Shown here: positions 1-9,476 of the stretch, in pieces | Numbering within the stretch: position 1 is the stretch's first letter | How the letters are laid out: each line of letters starts with the position of its first letter | Source: Collybiopsis luxurians FD-317 M1 | Taxonomy: Eukaryota; Basidiomycota; Agaricomycetes; Agaricales; Omphalotaceae | DNA: 29,418 bases | Reading direction: 5' to 3' | NCBI GenBank assembly: GCA_000827265.1 | Contig: KN834760.1 | Location: 286,822 to 316,239, forward strand | Notes under the pieces: model-generated | Databases searched by the model: none | What the model was told of the DNA's origin: nothing | Seen by the model: only the letters and a program-made list of their open reading frames with translations | Program-made: the position numbers and the translations under genes

Positions 1-2406
1 AAAAGAAACAAAAACTTACGCGGTCCGAAAATTTGCTACATAGTTTGACCAAACAAGTTTCGGAGTAGCCTTCCACCCGTTCTTCAGAGGTGTGGTCATG
101 CATCTTCTTCACATACCATTCATTCAGCTGCGCTACATAATAATCCTTTTTCTTTTCTGGAAGATCGAGCACTTCTTTATACGCCTGCTGAATAGATGCC
201 TGAAATTCTTCCCGAGATTGTCCTGGTTGTTGTTTCCAATCCATGCCATCCTCCACAACCATGAAGTGCTGGAACTGATTCCACACATTCATCTTACGGG
301 GCTCTTTGACAACCTCCCCTATGGCAGAGAAAACTGCTGCCTCACTTTTTCCAATCCTCTTCGCCAGGGCTTTGATATGCCGGCGATAGTCAGTCTTGAG
401 CTGAAGAGCCTCCGTGATCCACTCCTTGCGCAAAGCACCGGCCTTGTTTTCACCCTCACCCTCAGCGCTCGCAGCTTCTCCATTAAGCGTGTCCACGTCG
501 TCTTCCCCTTCATCATCAGAGACTGTTTCTATGGCGCACTCCTTGCCTTTCATAGAGGATAACTGTCTTTCAGCAGGCGGGGAGTCTACACTCTGTTGGA
601 CTGGCTCGTCTGGCGCTATGCCGTTCCACTCCTCTTCCTCATACTCTTCTTCTTCCTCCACAACCGGTAATTCCTTACTGAGCTTTTCATCCTCTTCTAC
701 CCCCGCCGGCGAATCCTCTTCTTCCTCTTCATCCACTTCTACTCCCGCCAGCGAACCCTCTTCTTCCCCTTCATCCACTTCGCTAACTGGTGAAAGCGGT
801 CCACGAGCTCCTAGGTGAGCTCCTACTGAGTAATCTTTGACGACGTCAATATCGTCGTCAAATAAATGGCGCACATCCCTTCCGCAAATCAGTTTCTTGT
901 CTGCCTCACGCTGTGAAGTTTGACATTCCGGAGGACTTGGACTGGTATCAGGCACAGGGCTAGACCCTATACTGTCACCAGGAAAGGGCGGAGGCCTCGA
1001 AGGACCTGCCACAGGAGACGAGGGAGGATAGGATGCCGCACGATGTGAAGTTTGACATTCCGGGGGACTTGGACTGGTATCAGGCACAGGGCTAGACCCT
1101 AGTCTGTCCTCAGGAAAGGGTGGATGCCTCGAAGGACCCACCAAAGGAGAAGAGGGAGGATAGGATGCCACACGAGGCATTGGAGAGGGAGGAGAAAGAG
1201 GCGACGCTGGTTGTAGTTTGTAGGCGAGTCTCCGAACCATAGGAGGTGTCGGGGGTAACATTTTACCTTCCCAAATAGCATTGTACTTGCCAATCAGACT
1301 GTCGACAACCATAATGCATAGATCTTCCCTATCATTAAGCTGAGCAACAGTAGCGGACGGTGTCAAAGGTGGAAGTCGGTATTGTTCGTTGAAATGTACG
1401 GTGACAGCATTCATTTGCTGAGGATGGCGGGACCATGCGCTGGTTCTCCGGCCACACATAAGGCCAAATAAACTGTGGCTTACGACGTATTCTCCATCTC
1501 CAGGTTTGCCGGTCTTTGGACTACGTAGTTCGGAGTTGGGAGACACAAGAACATCCCACTGATGAGGACTTCCTTCAGTAAAGGGATCATTTGTGAGCGA
1601 TTTTTGTAGTAGGGAGATATCGGGGGTGAATGGTTGTTCTACAGAGGCCAGCGATTCGCGAAACATGTCAGTGTCATGCACAAGGGCCAGGAGTCGAGGA
1701 CTGTGGTTGGAAGATGGTGTTTCTATTCCAAGGGTCATGGACTCATCGGTAGCGGGTCGAGAATGAAGCAGAAATGCTTCTGGAAATGGAGGTCCTGTTG
1801 GAAGGGCGTCATTGATCGTTATCGACGGGAGAGGGAGAGGGATGGAATGAGAACAGGGGGGGTGAGAAGCGGAGTCTTCCTGGGTGTGCATGGAGCGCAT
1901 GCCCAGCATGAGAGGGAGTGCCTGTTTGCGCGGTTTTCGGTGTTTGGCTAAATCTACAACGATGGAGTTAGACCGACTGCGTGTTTAAATTTTTGCAATA
2001 ACTGACTGACAAATTTCGCGTTATTACCTCTAGGTAGATTCACAACATCTACTCCGTCGACCTGAACTTCTGGACTGTCCAGGGTGGTAGAAGCGCCTGC
2101 ATCACCAGCTCCAGGTTCCGCATCATGATTATTGAGTTCAATATCCACAACCGCGGTCTTTTCTGGATTTGCAGTGGTTGCTTGAGTGTGCAAGGTACTA
2201 GATCATTCGCTAGCCACGGTATTCCGTGGAACCGATATCGAGACATGGTCCATAACGAGGCGAATTTTGTGTTTCAACGAAGGCATCTTTTCCTGTACAG
2301 CTTCTAGTTGGGTAGGGACTGTGGATCCGGATCGAGCTCGCGCCTTTGCACCTCGAGTTCTGGCGTTCACGATAGCTGCAGTTTTGGCTCGTGAGCGAGT
2401 ATTCAT
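1..2406 (-). CDS. Gene A, left copy: large acidic proline-rich module protein, 3' end outside window
   Basis: Exon 1 runs 2406-2028, a 74-nt intron 2027-1954 follows, and exon 2 runs 1953-20, where a gtaagt donor leads off the window edge. Together these give about 771 codons, open except for one in-frame TGA at 2205-2203. The N-terminus is basic (MNTRSRAKTAAI). The middle is Pro/Ser-rich and holds two copies of a 44-residue repeat. A long Glu/Asp-rich stretch follows, then a region containing NVWNQFQHF and a helical-looking segment ending near YVKKMHDH. The same order, the same intron phase and the conserved NxWNxxQHF block occur in the right-hand copy (26291-29132). The block faintly resembles an HMG-box-like DNA-binding helix, but this is not firm. 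I do not recognise the family. It follows gene B on the same strand, 511 bp away, behind two copies of the module promoter motif. Confidence 0.6.
912..1175 (-). repeat. 132-bp in-frame tandem duplication inside gene A
   Basis: Two adjacent copies of a 132-bp unit start at 912 and 1044. The period is exactly 44 codons, so the repeat keeps the frame and duplicates a Pro/Ser-rich segment containing SPPECQTS and GPSRPPPFPG. The right-hand gene A shows no such duplication. Confidence 0.85.
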
Positions 2407-2599
2407 TGTAACGTGTTGTCAAATGTGGTATATCGCAATAGATTCGGGTGAGCAACAAGAGGTGCAGAGGAAAGGCGAAAAGTAACACCGGGCGCTGGCT
2501 ATTAAAAAAAGAACAAGAATTAGTAACAAAAAGATTTTTATTTTGGGCATTGTCCTTGATTTACCTGGATAAAACTGCCCAAATGGCAATTGTTCACCA

Positions 2600-2620
2600 T
2601 AGTTTAACATCATTGCGGAC
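2600..2620 (-). promoter_or_regulatory. Module promoter motif, site a (gene A left)
   Basis: On the minus strand this reads GTCCGCAATGATG then TTAAACTA. It lies 194 bp upstream of the gene A start at 2406 and points toward it. Confidence 0.65.
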
Positions 2621-2665
2621 GTTTGATCTTGTATTCACAACTAAAGTCAACCATCACCTTCACCG

Positions 2666-2686
2666 TAGTTTAACATCATTATGGAC
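2666..2686 (-). promoter_or_regulatory. Module promoter motif, site b (gene A left)
   Basis: Second copy, GTCCATAATGATG then TTAAACTA on the minus strand, in the same orientation as site a and 66 bp from it. Confidence 0.6.
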
Positions 2687-2916
2687 GTCTGATTTGGCAA
2701 TTAAAACTAAAGTCAACTGTGGTCAAAGCGGCAAATACATCTCAGAGATGTACAGGTTTCATTCGTTGAACACGTTTACAAGATATGGATACCAAATAAA
2801 TAACTAGTATCGTGTGAACTACATGTTCGAGCATTTGATAGCGAGTCCCAAGCAATGTAAGTAGTAAGTAGAATAAATCGGGGACAGCAAACCAATCAGA
2901 ACAGGACGTTGTTCAT

Positions 2917-5900
2917 CTACACTAGAGATACCTTGTCCCAGTCAATGGGACCAGGTTGAGGTGGTGGCGGAGGGGTTTTGCGAGCATTATAAATACGCTC
3001 CTCCAGATTGTGAATACTCTCGATTACCGATGTAACTCTCTCCTTTGTCTGGCGCGCCTTCTCCTTCCCATCTGGCTCGTCACATGGCAGCGTCAGGCCC
3101 CCAAATCTCTTCCGAACGTCGTACATCAACCTGTTGCCAGTCGAATTGATATGTTCCATTTGATATACTGACAATAGATGAGAATGGTGGATTTTGAAAG
3201 GATGTTCCTCAACAATTTCTTCCTCATAATTCAGACCGCGACCTGGTACTGGGTGCAGATCCACTCGTTGACATAGGTAAACTCCACTTCCATCACAGTG
3301 GTTCCCGAATTCACCCAGCTCGTTCAGAGCGTCACAAATATGACGAACAAGCTTCCCAATGTGGGTGAAGAGCTTGACATCATCTGCACTCACAACAAGA
3401 TACAGTCCACGAGCCTCCCTGGGGTTCGTAGGGACCGCTTTGGTCTTCACGCCACCATCCGGAACATTGCAAATGTCAGAAGGATGTATAACCTCAACGT
3501 GACCCCGCTGTTTGCGATTGGGCCGGATTCGCACCTGGAGCTTTCCGAAGAAAAAATCAAGGTGCACGAGCTGGTCGGTTGCCTTCTTGAATTTCCCGTG
3601 ATGAATGATAACATGGAATTCCAAGTCTCCTAAACCCATCTTGAAGCGAGGATCCAGAATCCACTCGCTCCGCTCCGGAATATCAATGAGAGAAAGCGCA
3701 CGAATATTGTCCGCGTACTTGGCAAGGTCAGCCTCCACCACCTTCTCATACAAGGCATCAGCTTTTCTCCTCACTGCACAAGTTTCAACAGCCAGACATT
3801 CAGTATCGGAGTAGTTGGGTTTGTAGCCCTCCTTGAATCAGTAGTAGTTATCGAGCCCAGAAATGTCCACCTCATGAAGAAAGCGAAGAGTTCTGTCCAT
3901 CGTAATGTCAATTTTTGAGTGATTCTCTAAGGATCCGTACTTACTGCCTTTCATGGACATGATCGAAGTCCAACCATTCTACCACGACCGCTACATTGAT
4001 GATGTCGTACCAAATGCCAATCACCAAACCACTGATTGCAGAGTCCCATCGACTTACATCAACGACAACACCCCGATAACCTCATCGTACAGGGTGCTTG
4101 GCGACAAAAACAGAGAGGCCGATCCATGGAGACCGACGTGTTCGATAATCTCTAGATTTGTCAGCAACAAGTGGTGCTTGAGATCGTTCAACAGCTACCC
4201 CAGCTGACAACTGCAACAAGGACCCTGAGGACGAACTTTTGGAGTGGAATACAGGCATGGTTGGGGCCAGCTGCAAGACATTGAGGGGAAGTTCTAGCAC
4301 CATATCCATCAAAGAGTATTCACCGACAAAAAAGTTGTTCGAGGTGAAGTTTTCTTTATTCTTTCGATCCCTCTCTTGCTTCAACAACTTTTGAGTCTCC
4401 TCGTTAAGAAAAAGCGATGCTGAACACTGAGAAAGATTCAGCTCTAGAACCCTCCCTGTGATCTCAGAGCCTGCTACGAATACGGAATCCATTTTGTTAA
4501 AGTACTTGGCGAGCAACACAGATGGGATAGCAAAGAGTTCTTGGTCGAATGCCACATTGCAAGTACGATCTCCAACAGATTTGATTATCCCCAATGCACC
4601 GTGTCGATCCTTTGGTAGTAAAAGCCCTGTGTATTTGTCACCAAAAGGCTCTACCACGTAGACGCTTTCCCCCTGATGAAAATTCCATGTTGAAGGTACT
4701 GGCATGTTGTTGAAAGAGACCCGAACCTCAGGATGACGAGACTTTACGAAAGAAAGAAAAGTGTCTGGGTCAATAGTCGAGGGAGCATGGTGAAGATGCT
4801 TTGCCTTGGCCTCCCACCGCAATAGACCGCACTCAAATACACAGCTGCCCATTTTGAACTCTCGAGGATGAGCACATGTGAAACCCTCAGGGCGAGGGTG
4901 ATAGCACAGCGGGTCGATGCAATCGCCAAGTTCCAGGTCCTCATTGAGCTGGTGGGCAATTTAGATTGCATCCTCGTAGAAAAAAAGCTGGCGAGGAACC
5001 CGGCCTCCACTGTTCGTTATCACATCGTAATTGGCCTCAGTTCGTGGAATACAAGGAACAATGAGAAGGGGTACAAATTCTGGGTTATTGCGGTCATCCA
5101 TCAAACAGCAGAGGCCAAGATCGCCGTCATGGACACCGCCCTTGATAACTACCCAGTCCCTAAACTTGAACTTGGGGGATTCCTTATATTCTTTTGGCTT
5201 TAGTCCTGCGATCACACGGTGGACCAGCATTTGCAAACGACTGGTATGCTGGATTGCAGGAATGTTGGACTTGAAAAGAGGCCCTGCAGCTGTCATTTGA
5301 CCCTGGTATGGAGTAAGAGTTTCAGCTCCTCGGACAATTAGGAGAGACGGGTAGTAGAAGCCGTTCACAGTATGCAAGTACATAGCGAGGCGGGTGTTGG
5401 AGCGTGACATGTTCATTGCCATAATATAGACATAGCCCGGTCGACGAGAAGAAAATACAGTAGCAATCATTCACCCAAGACCTTCGTGACAGCGGATACG
5501 AGGGTCATCTTTTGCAATATCTCCCTGAATTCTCGCAATAATATTCTTTTCAAAACCCTTCTGTGTGGAAGGAATGAGTAACAATACCTCAAACTGACTT
5601 TACTCGTAGACTTACCCAGCATTGAACATGATATAATGAGTATTTTTGAATAAATCCTGGCCCAGGGTTATCAAAAAGTAATGCTTGAAGATTGTCGTAC
5701 AAGTCTTGGAGATGTGGGTTTCCTTCCAGGTCGGGTTCTTCGAGCGCAGTGGGCGAAAGAATATCTGAAGGAGAGTTTAAGTCTTCAGAGGAACAAAAAC
5801 GCTCTGAGTCGCCATTGGAGACACAGATTGGACGGGATGCAGATTCGAATATGAGAGGTGTATCCAAGGAAGAGGAGGTAGGTAGAGGGAGATCAGAGAG

Positions 5901-6473
5901 ATCGGGTAATGGGGATAAGAGTCGCATGTGCGGAGGAGTGGAAGGGGGAGATTGCAAAACATCCATGTCCAAGATAGAGGAGGAGGGGCCTAGTACTGGA
6001 GGGGTAGACTGACGATGTACTCCATGCCGCATTTTGAGATCGTGAACGAGATCTACGAACATGCTCAGCATAAATACGTCTCCAGACCAGCTCATACAGA
6101 ATGGACCCGGAGTCTCCGCCTTCATGCAATTTAAGTACTCCTTGTTGCGATCCTCCATGTAAGCAGCATCCATCTCGTCCATCCAGTTTGAATCTCCATC
6201 CCCCTCGAATGTGTCCTCATCCACCACGCTCGCGTTTCCTTCTGTGTCTTCGACCTCGACCTCCTCCTCCACCTCAACCTCCTCCTCCACCTCCACCTCC
6301 TCCTCCCCATCATCCTCCGCTTCGTCCATAATAAATTGATTCTTGTGATGCGAACGTTGTTTCTGCCGCTTGCGAGAACTTTCCTATAGCCAAAAGATAG
6401 AGTATCGAATCTGTAGATGCAACGTGGGACGAACCTCCTCAAATTCTTTTTGTCTGGAGTTTGGGATGGACAT
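2917..6473 (-). pseudogene. Gene B, left copy: Spt5-like NGN/KOW protein with in-frame stops
   Basis: The model is exon 1 6473-6435, exon 2 6383-5616, exon 3 5560-3945 and exon 4 3892-2917, all joining in phase (1133 codons). The N-terminal third is very acidic (EEEVEVEE repeats near residues 40-60). An NGN-like segment follows (RRPGYVYIMAMNM) and then KOW-like segments: FRDWVVIKGGVHDGDLGL, FHQGESVYVVEPFGDKYTG and the region ending SVFVAKHPVR. The C-terminus ends in a proline run, PPPPPQPGPIDWD. This order (acidic, NGN, several KOW) is that of Spt5/DSIF, the RNA polymerase elongation factor subunit, so the protein probably binds transcription complexes or nucleic acid; the role is inferred. 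In-frame stops are TGA at 5473-5471, 4084-4082 and 3840-3838, and TAA at 4963-4961. There is no frameshift. The sister copy is 22377-25874. Confidence 0.65.
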
Positions 6474-6566
6474 CCGTAAGTGAATATAACCTGGAGAAAT
6501 GGACAGTAAGTACGAATCTTGGAAGGGAAATAGGCAGAGAAGGACACAGAGAAGAACGTCTTGCAA

Positions 6567-6594
6567 ACCAACATGGCTTCTCCCTGTCTTTTTC
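6567..6594 (-). promoter_or_regulatory. Conserved block upstream of gene B (left)
   Basis: On the minus strand this reads GACAGGGAGAAGCCATGTTGG, about 95 bp upstream of the B start. The right copy has ACGGAGAGAGACCATGTTGG at the equivalent place. It could be a B-specific promoter block or untranslated leader. The 21-bp module motif is absent here. Confidence 0.3.
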
Positions 6595-6760
6595 CGCTTT
6601 TTCCACTTCTTGTGTTTCATTCCTCACTGTTCAGAGCTCACGTAGTCTTCATTCCACATCCTTTAGACATCCAAACCGATATATTTCACCCTACTCCACA
6701 CCCCCTCCTAACATCCGCGCTCATCGTCTTCAACGACGGGCTCGAGTAACTTACCAAACC

Positions 6761-6998
6761 CGATGATTGATAGTCTTGCAGCAAAGAAGTAAAGTTCTTT
6801 TTCCCATGGAGACTGACCCGCCTTGTTCCTGACGAACAAGGGACTCTTGTAAGCAAGTCGGCTTGTCAGCCTCATGGTCGGGAAGCAATAAGCCGACAAG
6901 CCGACTTGCTTACAAGAGTCCCTTGTTCGTCAGAAACAAGGAGAGCCAGTATGCATGGGAAAAAAACCTTTCCGCTGTTCTTGCAAGACCATCATTGT
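6761..6998. repeat. Foldback (long inverted repeat) at the divergent centre of the left module
   Basis: The inner arms, 6821-6867 and 6895-6941, pair over 47 bp with one mismatch around a 27-nt loop. Pairing continues more loosely out to GATGATTGATAGTCTTGCA on the left and TGCAAGACCATCATTG on the right, with CCCATG blocks in both arms. It sits between divergent genes B and 1. A related foldback occupies the same position in the right module. Confidence 0.85.
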
Positions 6999-7110
6999 TG
7001 GCGCGCTATTGCTGTTGGCGTCGCAGGCTGCGGCCGTGATGGCCCTCTGCTCATCTTCCTCTATGCTCTGCCCATTATTCTATATGCTCTCTTCGTCGCT
7101 TTCTATGCAT

Positions 7111-7262
7111 TCCTCATTGTCATCTTCCTCAAAGACCCTGATTTTGTCGTTGTGGACTCCCGCAAAGTGTCACCTGCTTTCCTCATTGTCATCTTCCTCA
7201 AAGACCCTGATTTCGTCGTTATGGACTCCCAAAGTTTCACCCGCTTTCCTCATGGTCACCGA
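7111..7262. repeat. 69-bp direct repeat, two copies plus a partial third
   Basis: Units start at 7111 and 7180 with TCCTCATTGTCATCTTCCTC and continue AAAGACCCTGATTT. A degraded third copy starts near 7246. It lies between the foldback and gene 1; the right module has a different 142-bp repeat in the same place. The open frames across it look like by-products of the repeat. Confidence 0.75.
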
Positions 7263-7397
7263 GGAAGATGACCATGATTTTGTCCTTACAGATTCCGTGT
7301 TCTTGCCATTGGCGAAGGCAGCACAACGTTTACCCTCTCACTTCATGTTTATTGTTTGGAATTTGGGAAATTGGGTATTGTGGGGTTTTTAGTCATT

Positions 7398-7418
7398 GTC
7401 CGCAATGACATTAAACTA
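7398..7418 (+). promoter_or_regulatory. Module promoter motif, site c (gene 1 left)
   Basis: GTCCGCAATGACA then TTAAACTA, ending 43 bp before the gene 1 start at 7462. Confidence 0.65.
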
Positions 7419-7461
7419 GAATTGGCAGAAGAGATGAGACTTGCATCCTCCCTGCCTCGTC

Positions 7462-8121
7462 ATGTCTGCCGCTCAACTCTCGGATGTATTACAGGTGTGC
7501 TTTGTGTGATCTCAGGGTTAGATGTTAGCTGACGTATACTTTCAGATTCTTTTGAGACCATTTCCCCCTTTCAACTTCTGCACTATGCCTTCCACCATTC
7601 TCAACTGGAGGTCGACCTTGGCCTTGGATCGTTCTATCATTACACACTGGCAAACATTCTCCGATATCGTCGCAGAAGATATACTTTCGTACTCCAAAGC
7701 TGTTATGAATGAAGCTGCCAACTCAAATCCTAGAGTCGCACAAACCATGTCAAAACTATTTTACGATGAGCTGGCCCGTGTAGCACTTTCATTCCCCAAC
7801 CTTCATCCCATCGGCTCTTTCACTCCCAGTTATCTCCCTGGTTTCCTCTGGGAGTGAGACCTCCAAGCAGTTCATATCGCTATCCTACATTTTTTGTGCA
7901 TGGTCAGGGCCCTTTGGGATGAAGGTATGGAGGTCTGGGAAGAGGATGTATCTTCAGTCCTCAATACATACGAGGAAAGGTTTGGGTCGAGGGCATGGAC
8001 TTTACAAGATGCCTATGACTTACAGGCCAGGCGCGACGAGTGGGACATTCGGTCTGGTCTCCTCATCAGACATACCAATGGCCAGATGTGGAGTGTCGGC
8101 GATAATTGTTATGTGTACTAG
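7462..8121 (+). pseudogene. Gene 1, left copy: small module protein of unknown function, one in-frame TGA
   Basis: Exon 1 is 7462-7494 (MSAAQLSDVLQ), the intron 7495-7545 has an internal GCTGAC, and exon 2 is 7546-8121, giving 203 codons. A TGA at 7855-7857 interrupts the frame after PGFLWE. The frame then continues in phase through ERFGSRAWTLQDAYDLQ to the C-terminal NGQMWSVGDNCYVY. The right-hand copy (21442-20793) has the same exon structure and the matching NPRVAQTM, KAWTLQDVYD and GRIWSV blocks. Gene 2 is a distant paralogue of the same protein. There are no signal peptide or membrane segments; it looks like a soluble helical protein. It is the first of three co-directional genes ending with the transposase, each behind its own copy of the promoter motif. 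Confidence 0.6.
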
Positions 8122-8297
8122 TATTCGGCAGCAACTTTTTTTTTTAAAATTTTCTTTTTTTCATTATTGTGCTTGTTGCTATCGCATACTTTCTATACGA
8201 ATTTGGAACTTGAGTAGGGCTTAATGTAGGAAACTAAATAAAATTTTAATCGCAATTGTTTTCTTAAGCGGAAACAGACACTTGAAAGACTTTTGTG

Positions 8298-8318
8298 GTC
8301 CGAAACGACCTTAAACTA
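8298..8318 (+). promoter_or_regulatory. Module promoter motif, site d (gene 2 left)
   Basis: GTCCGAAACGACC then TTAAACTA. A TATA-like TATAAA follows at 8381-8386 (62 bp) and the ATG is at 8423. Confidence 0.7.
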
Positions 8319-8422
8319 CGATAGGCCATGCCAGAAATGGCTACTATCAGAAGTGAGTTGACCCATTGTTCATGGGCCTTTATAAACATTATCTGACTTT
8401 TCCTCGGCACCCTACCTTCAGC

Positions 8423-9045
8423 ATGTTCTCCATCTCCACTGGCAAGTCTCTATGTTCTGTGACTGCGAATAATAGTCAAAAGATTGTATGTACTTATCTC
8501 ACCCCTCTTATCATTCTTACCTCGTGTTTCAGCAAAGTTGGCTTGTAGCGAATTGGATCACTTGTGTCTTCATGTCAAAAACACCTCCAATAGATCCCGT
8601 CTTGCCATCGGATCTTCCCAACGATTCTTTGATTTCTTTTTGGGACGGTAGAGATCCCGATATCATCATCCAATATGCTCGTCAAGTCATTCCTTTGGCG
8701 CTGTCGAAAGATGCGCGATTAGCTTGGGCTTGCTTAGCACGATGGGAATATGGTTTGGAGACCTTGACTTGGAATTTCAAGCAGATTCCCCCGACTCTGC
8801 AGGTACAGTACTCTGCTAGATGGCTCAATCTTCGTGACCCCGAAGGCTGCCACATCATGAACCAACACCTTTTGGGGGCAATGCGTGCTTTGGTTGATGA
8901 GAAGTTTGAGTACTTCGCCTTAATTGTGCCTTACCGCGAGCGCTTTCCCGACAACATCTGGGACTTGGAAAGTGTTTGTTGGGATTTATACCAGGATGAT
9001 CTTAGGGCAATCGACGATATGTATCAAGATGATTACGACAATTAG
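8423..9045 (+). CDS. Gene 2, left copy: small module protein, distant paralogue of gene 1
   Basis: Exon 1 is 8423-8485 (21 codons, starting MFSISTGKSLCS), the intron is 8486-8532 (47 nt, gtatgt...ttcag, phase 0) and exon 2 is 8533-9045, for 191 residues. This is the only module gene in the window with no internal stop. The block FPDNIWDLESVCWDLYQDD aligns with gene 1 GSRAWTLQDAYDLQA, and MRALVDEKFEYFALIVPYRERF with VRALWDEGMEVW...YEERF, so the two genes look like an old tandem duplication. The C-terminus is Asp-rich. The family is not recognised and no catalytic motif is visible. The right module keeps only a short version (20443-20234). Confidence 0.6.
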
Positions 9046-9118
9046 TATAGCCACTAATTTTTTTGACATGTGTGAAGTACAGTAGAGCTTTAGGTCTCTT
9101 GGATCACTTTAATGTGTC

Positions 9119-9268
9119 TATTTTTGGCAAATATGTACTGCTTTGACATGATCGAATAAGTAACAATTAATTAAAGTAACGTAAAAGTCTCATTAGATCA
9201 ATAGGGTTAACCTGCTTATTTTTGGCAAATATGTACTGCTTTGACATGCTCGAATAGGTAACAATTAG
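9119..9268. repeat. 52-bp direct repeat, 98 bp apart, between gene 2 and KDZ
   Basis: TATTTTTGGCAAATATGTAC and the following bases occur at 9119-9170 and 9217-9268 with a few differences. It lies in the A/T-rich intergenic stretch 9046-9476, which otherwise holds only site e. Confidence 0.75.
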
Positions 9269-9365
9269 TGTGTGTATGAATTTCAAATGTAATTCTTGGG
9301 GATCCATTATATTTGACAGGCGTTTATCAAAAAAGAAAGACATTGTTGTCTAAATGAAGGTCTTC

Positions 9366-9386
9366 GTCCGAAACGACGTTAAACTA
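9366..9386 (+). promoter_or_regulatory. Module promoter motif, site e (KDZ left)
   Basis: GTCCGAAACGACG then TTAAACTA. A TATAA lies at 9431-9435 (44 bp on) and the KDZ ATG at 9477. Confidence 0.7.
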
Positions 9387-9476
9387 TCAGGCTATGATGA
9401 GTGGTAATAATAGATTGACGGTTCATGCAATATAACCATCTCTTGTTTGCTTAACTCTCACTTGAACTGTAGCACG

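Larger units (their letters stand above)
2593..2722 (-). repeat. 66-bp tandem duplication carrying two promoter motifs
   Basis: Units start at 2593 and 2659 and share TTCACC, the 21-bp motif, GGACGT, TGAT and AACTAAAGTCAAC. It lies upstream of left gene A and doubles the number of motif copies there. Confidence 0.7.

Noticed and set aside
6906..7392. Open frames reading through the left foldback and the 69-bp repeat, one with a signal-peptide-like start
   Set aside because: They are created by the inverted and tandem repeats, have a Ser/Leu-rich composition repeated with the DNA, and have no counterpart in the right module.
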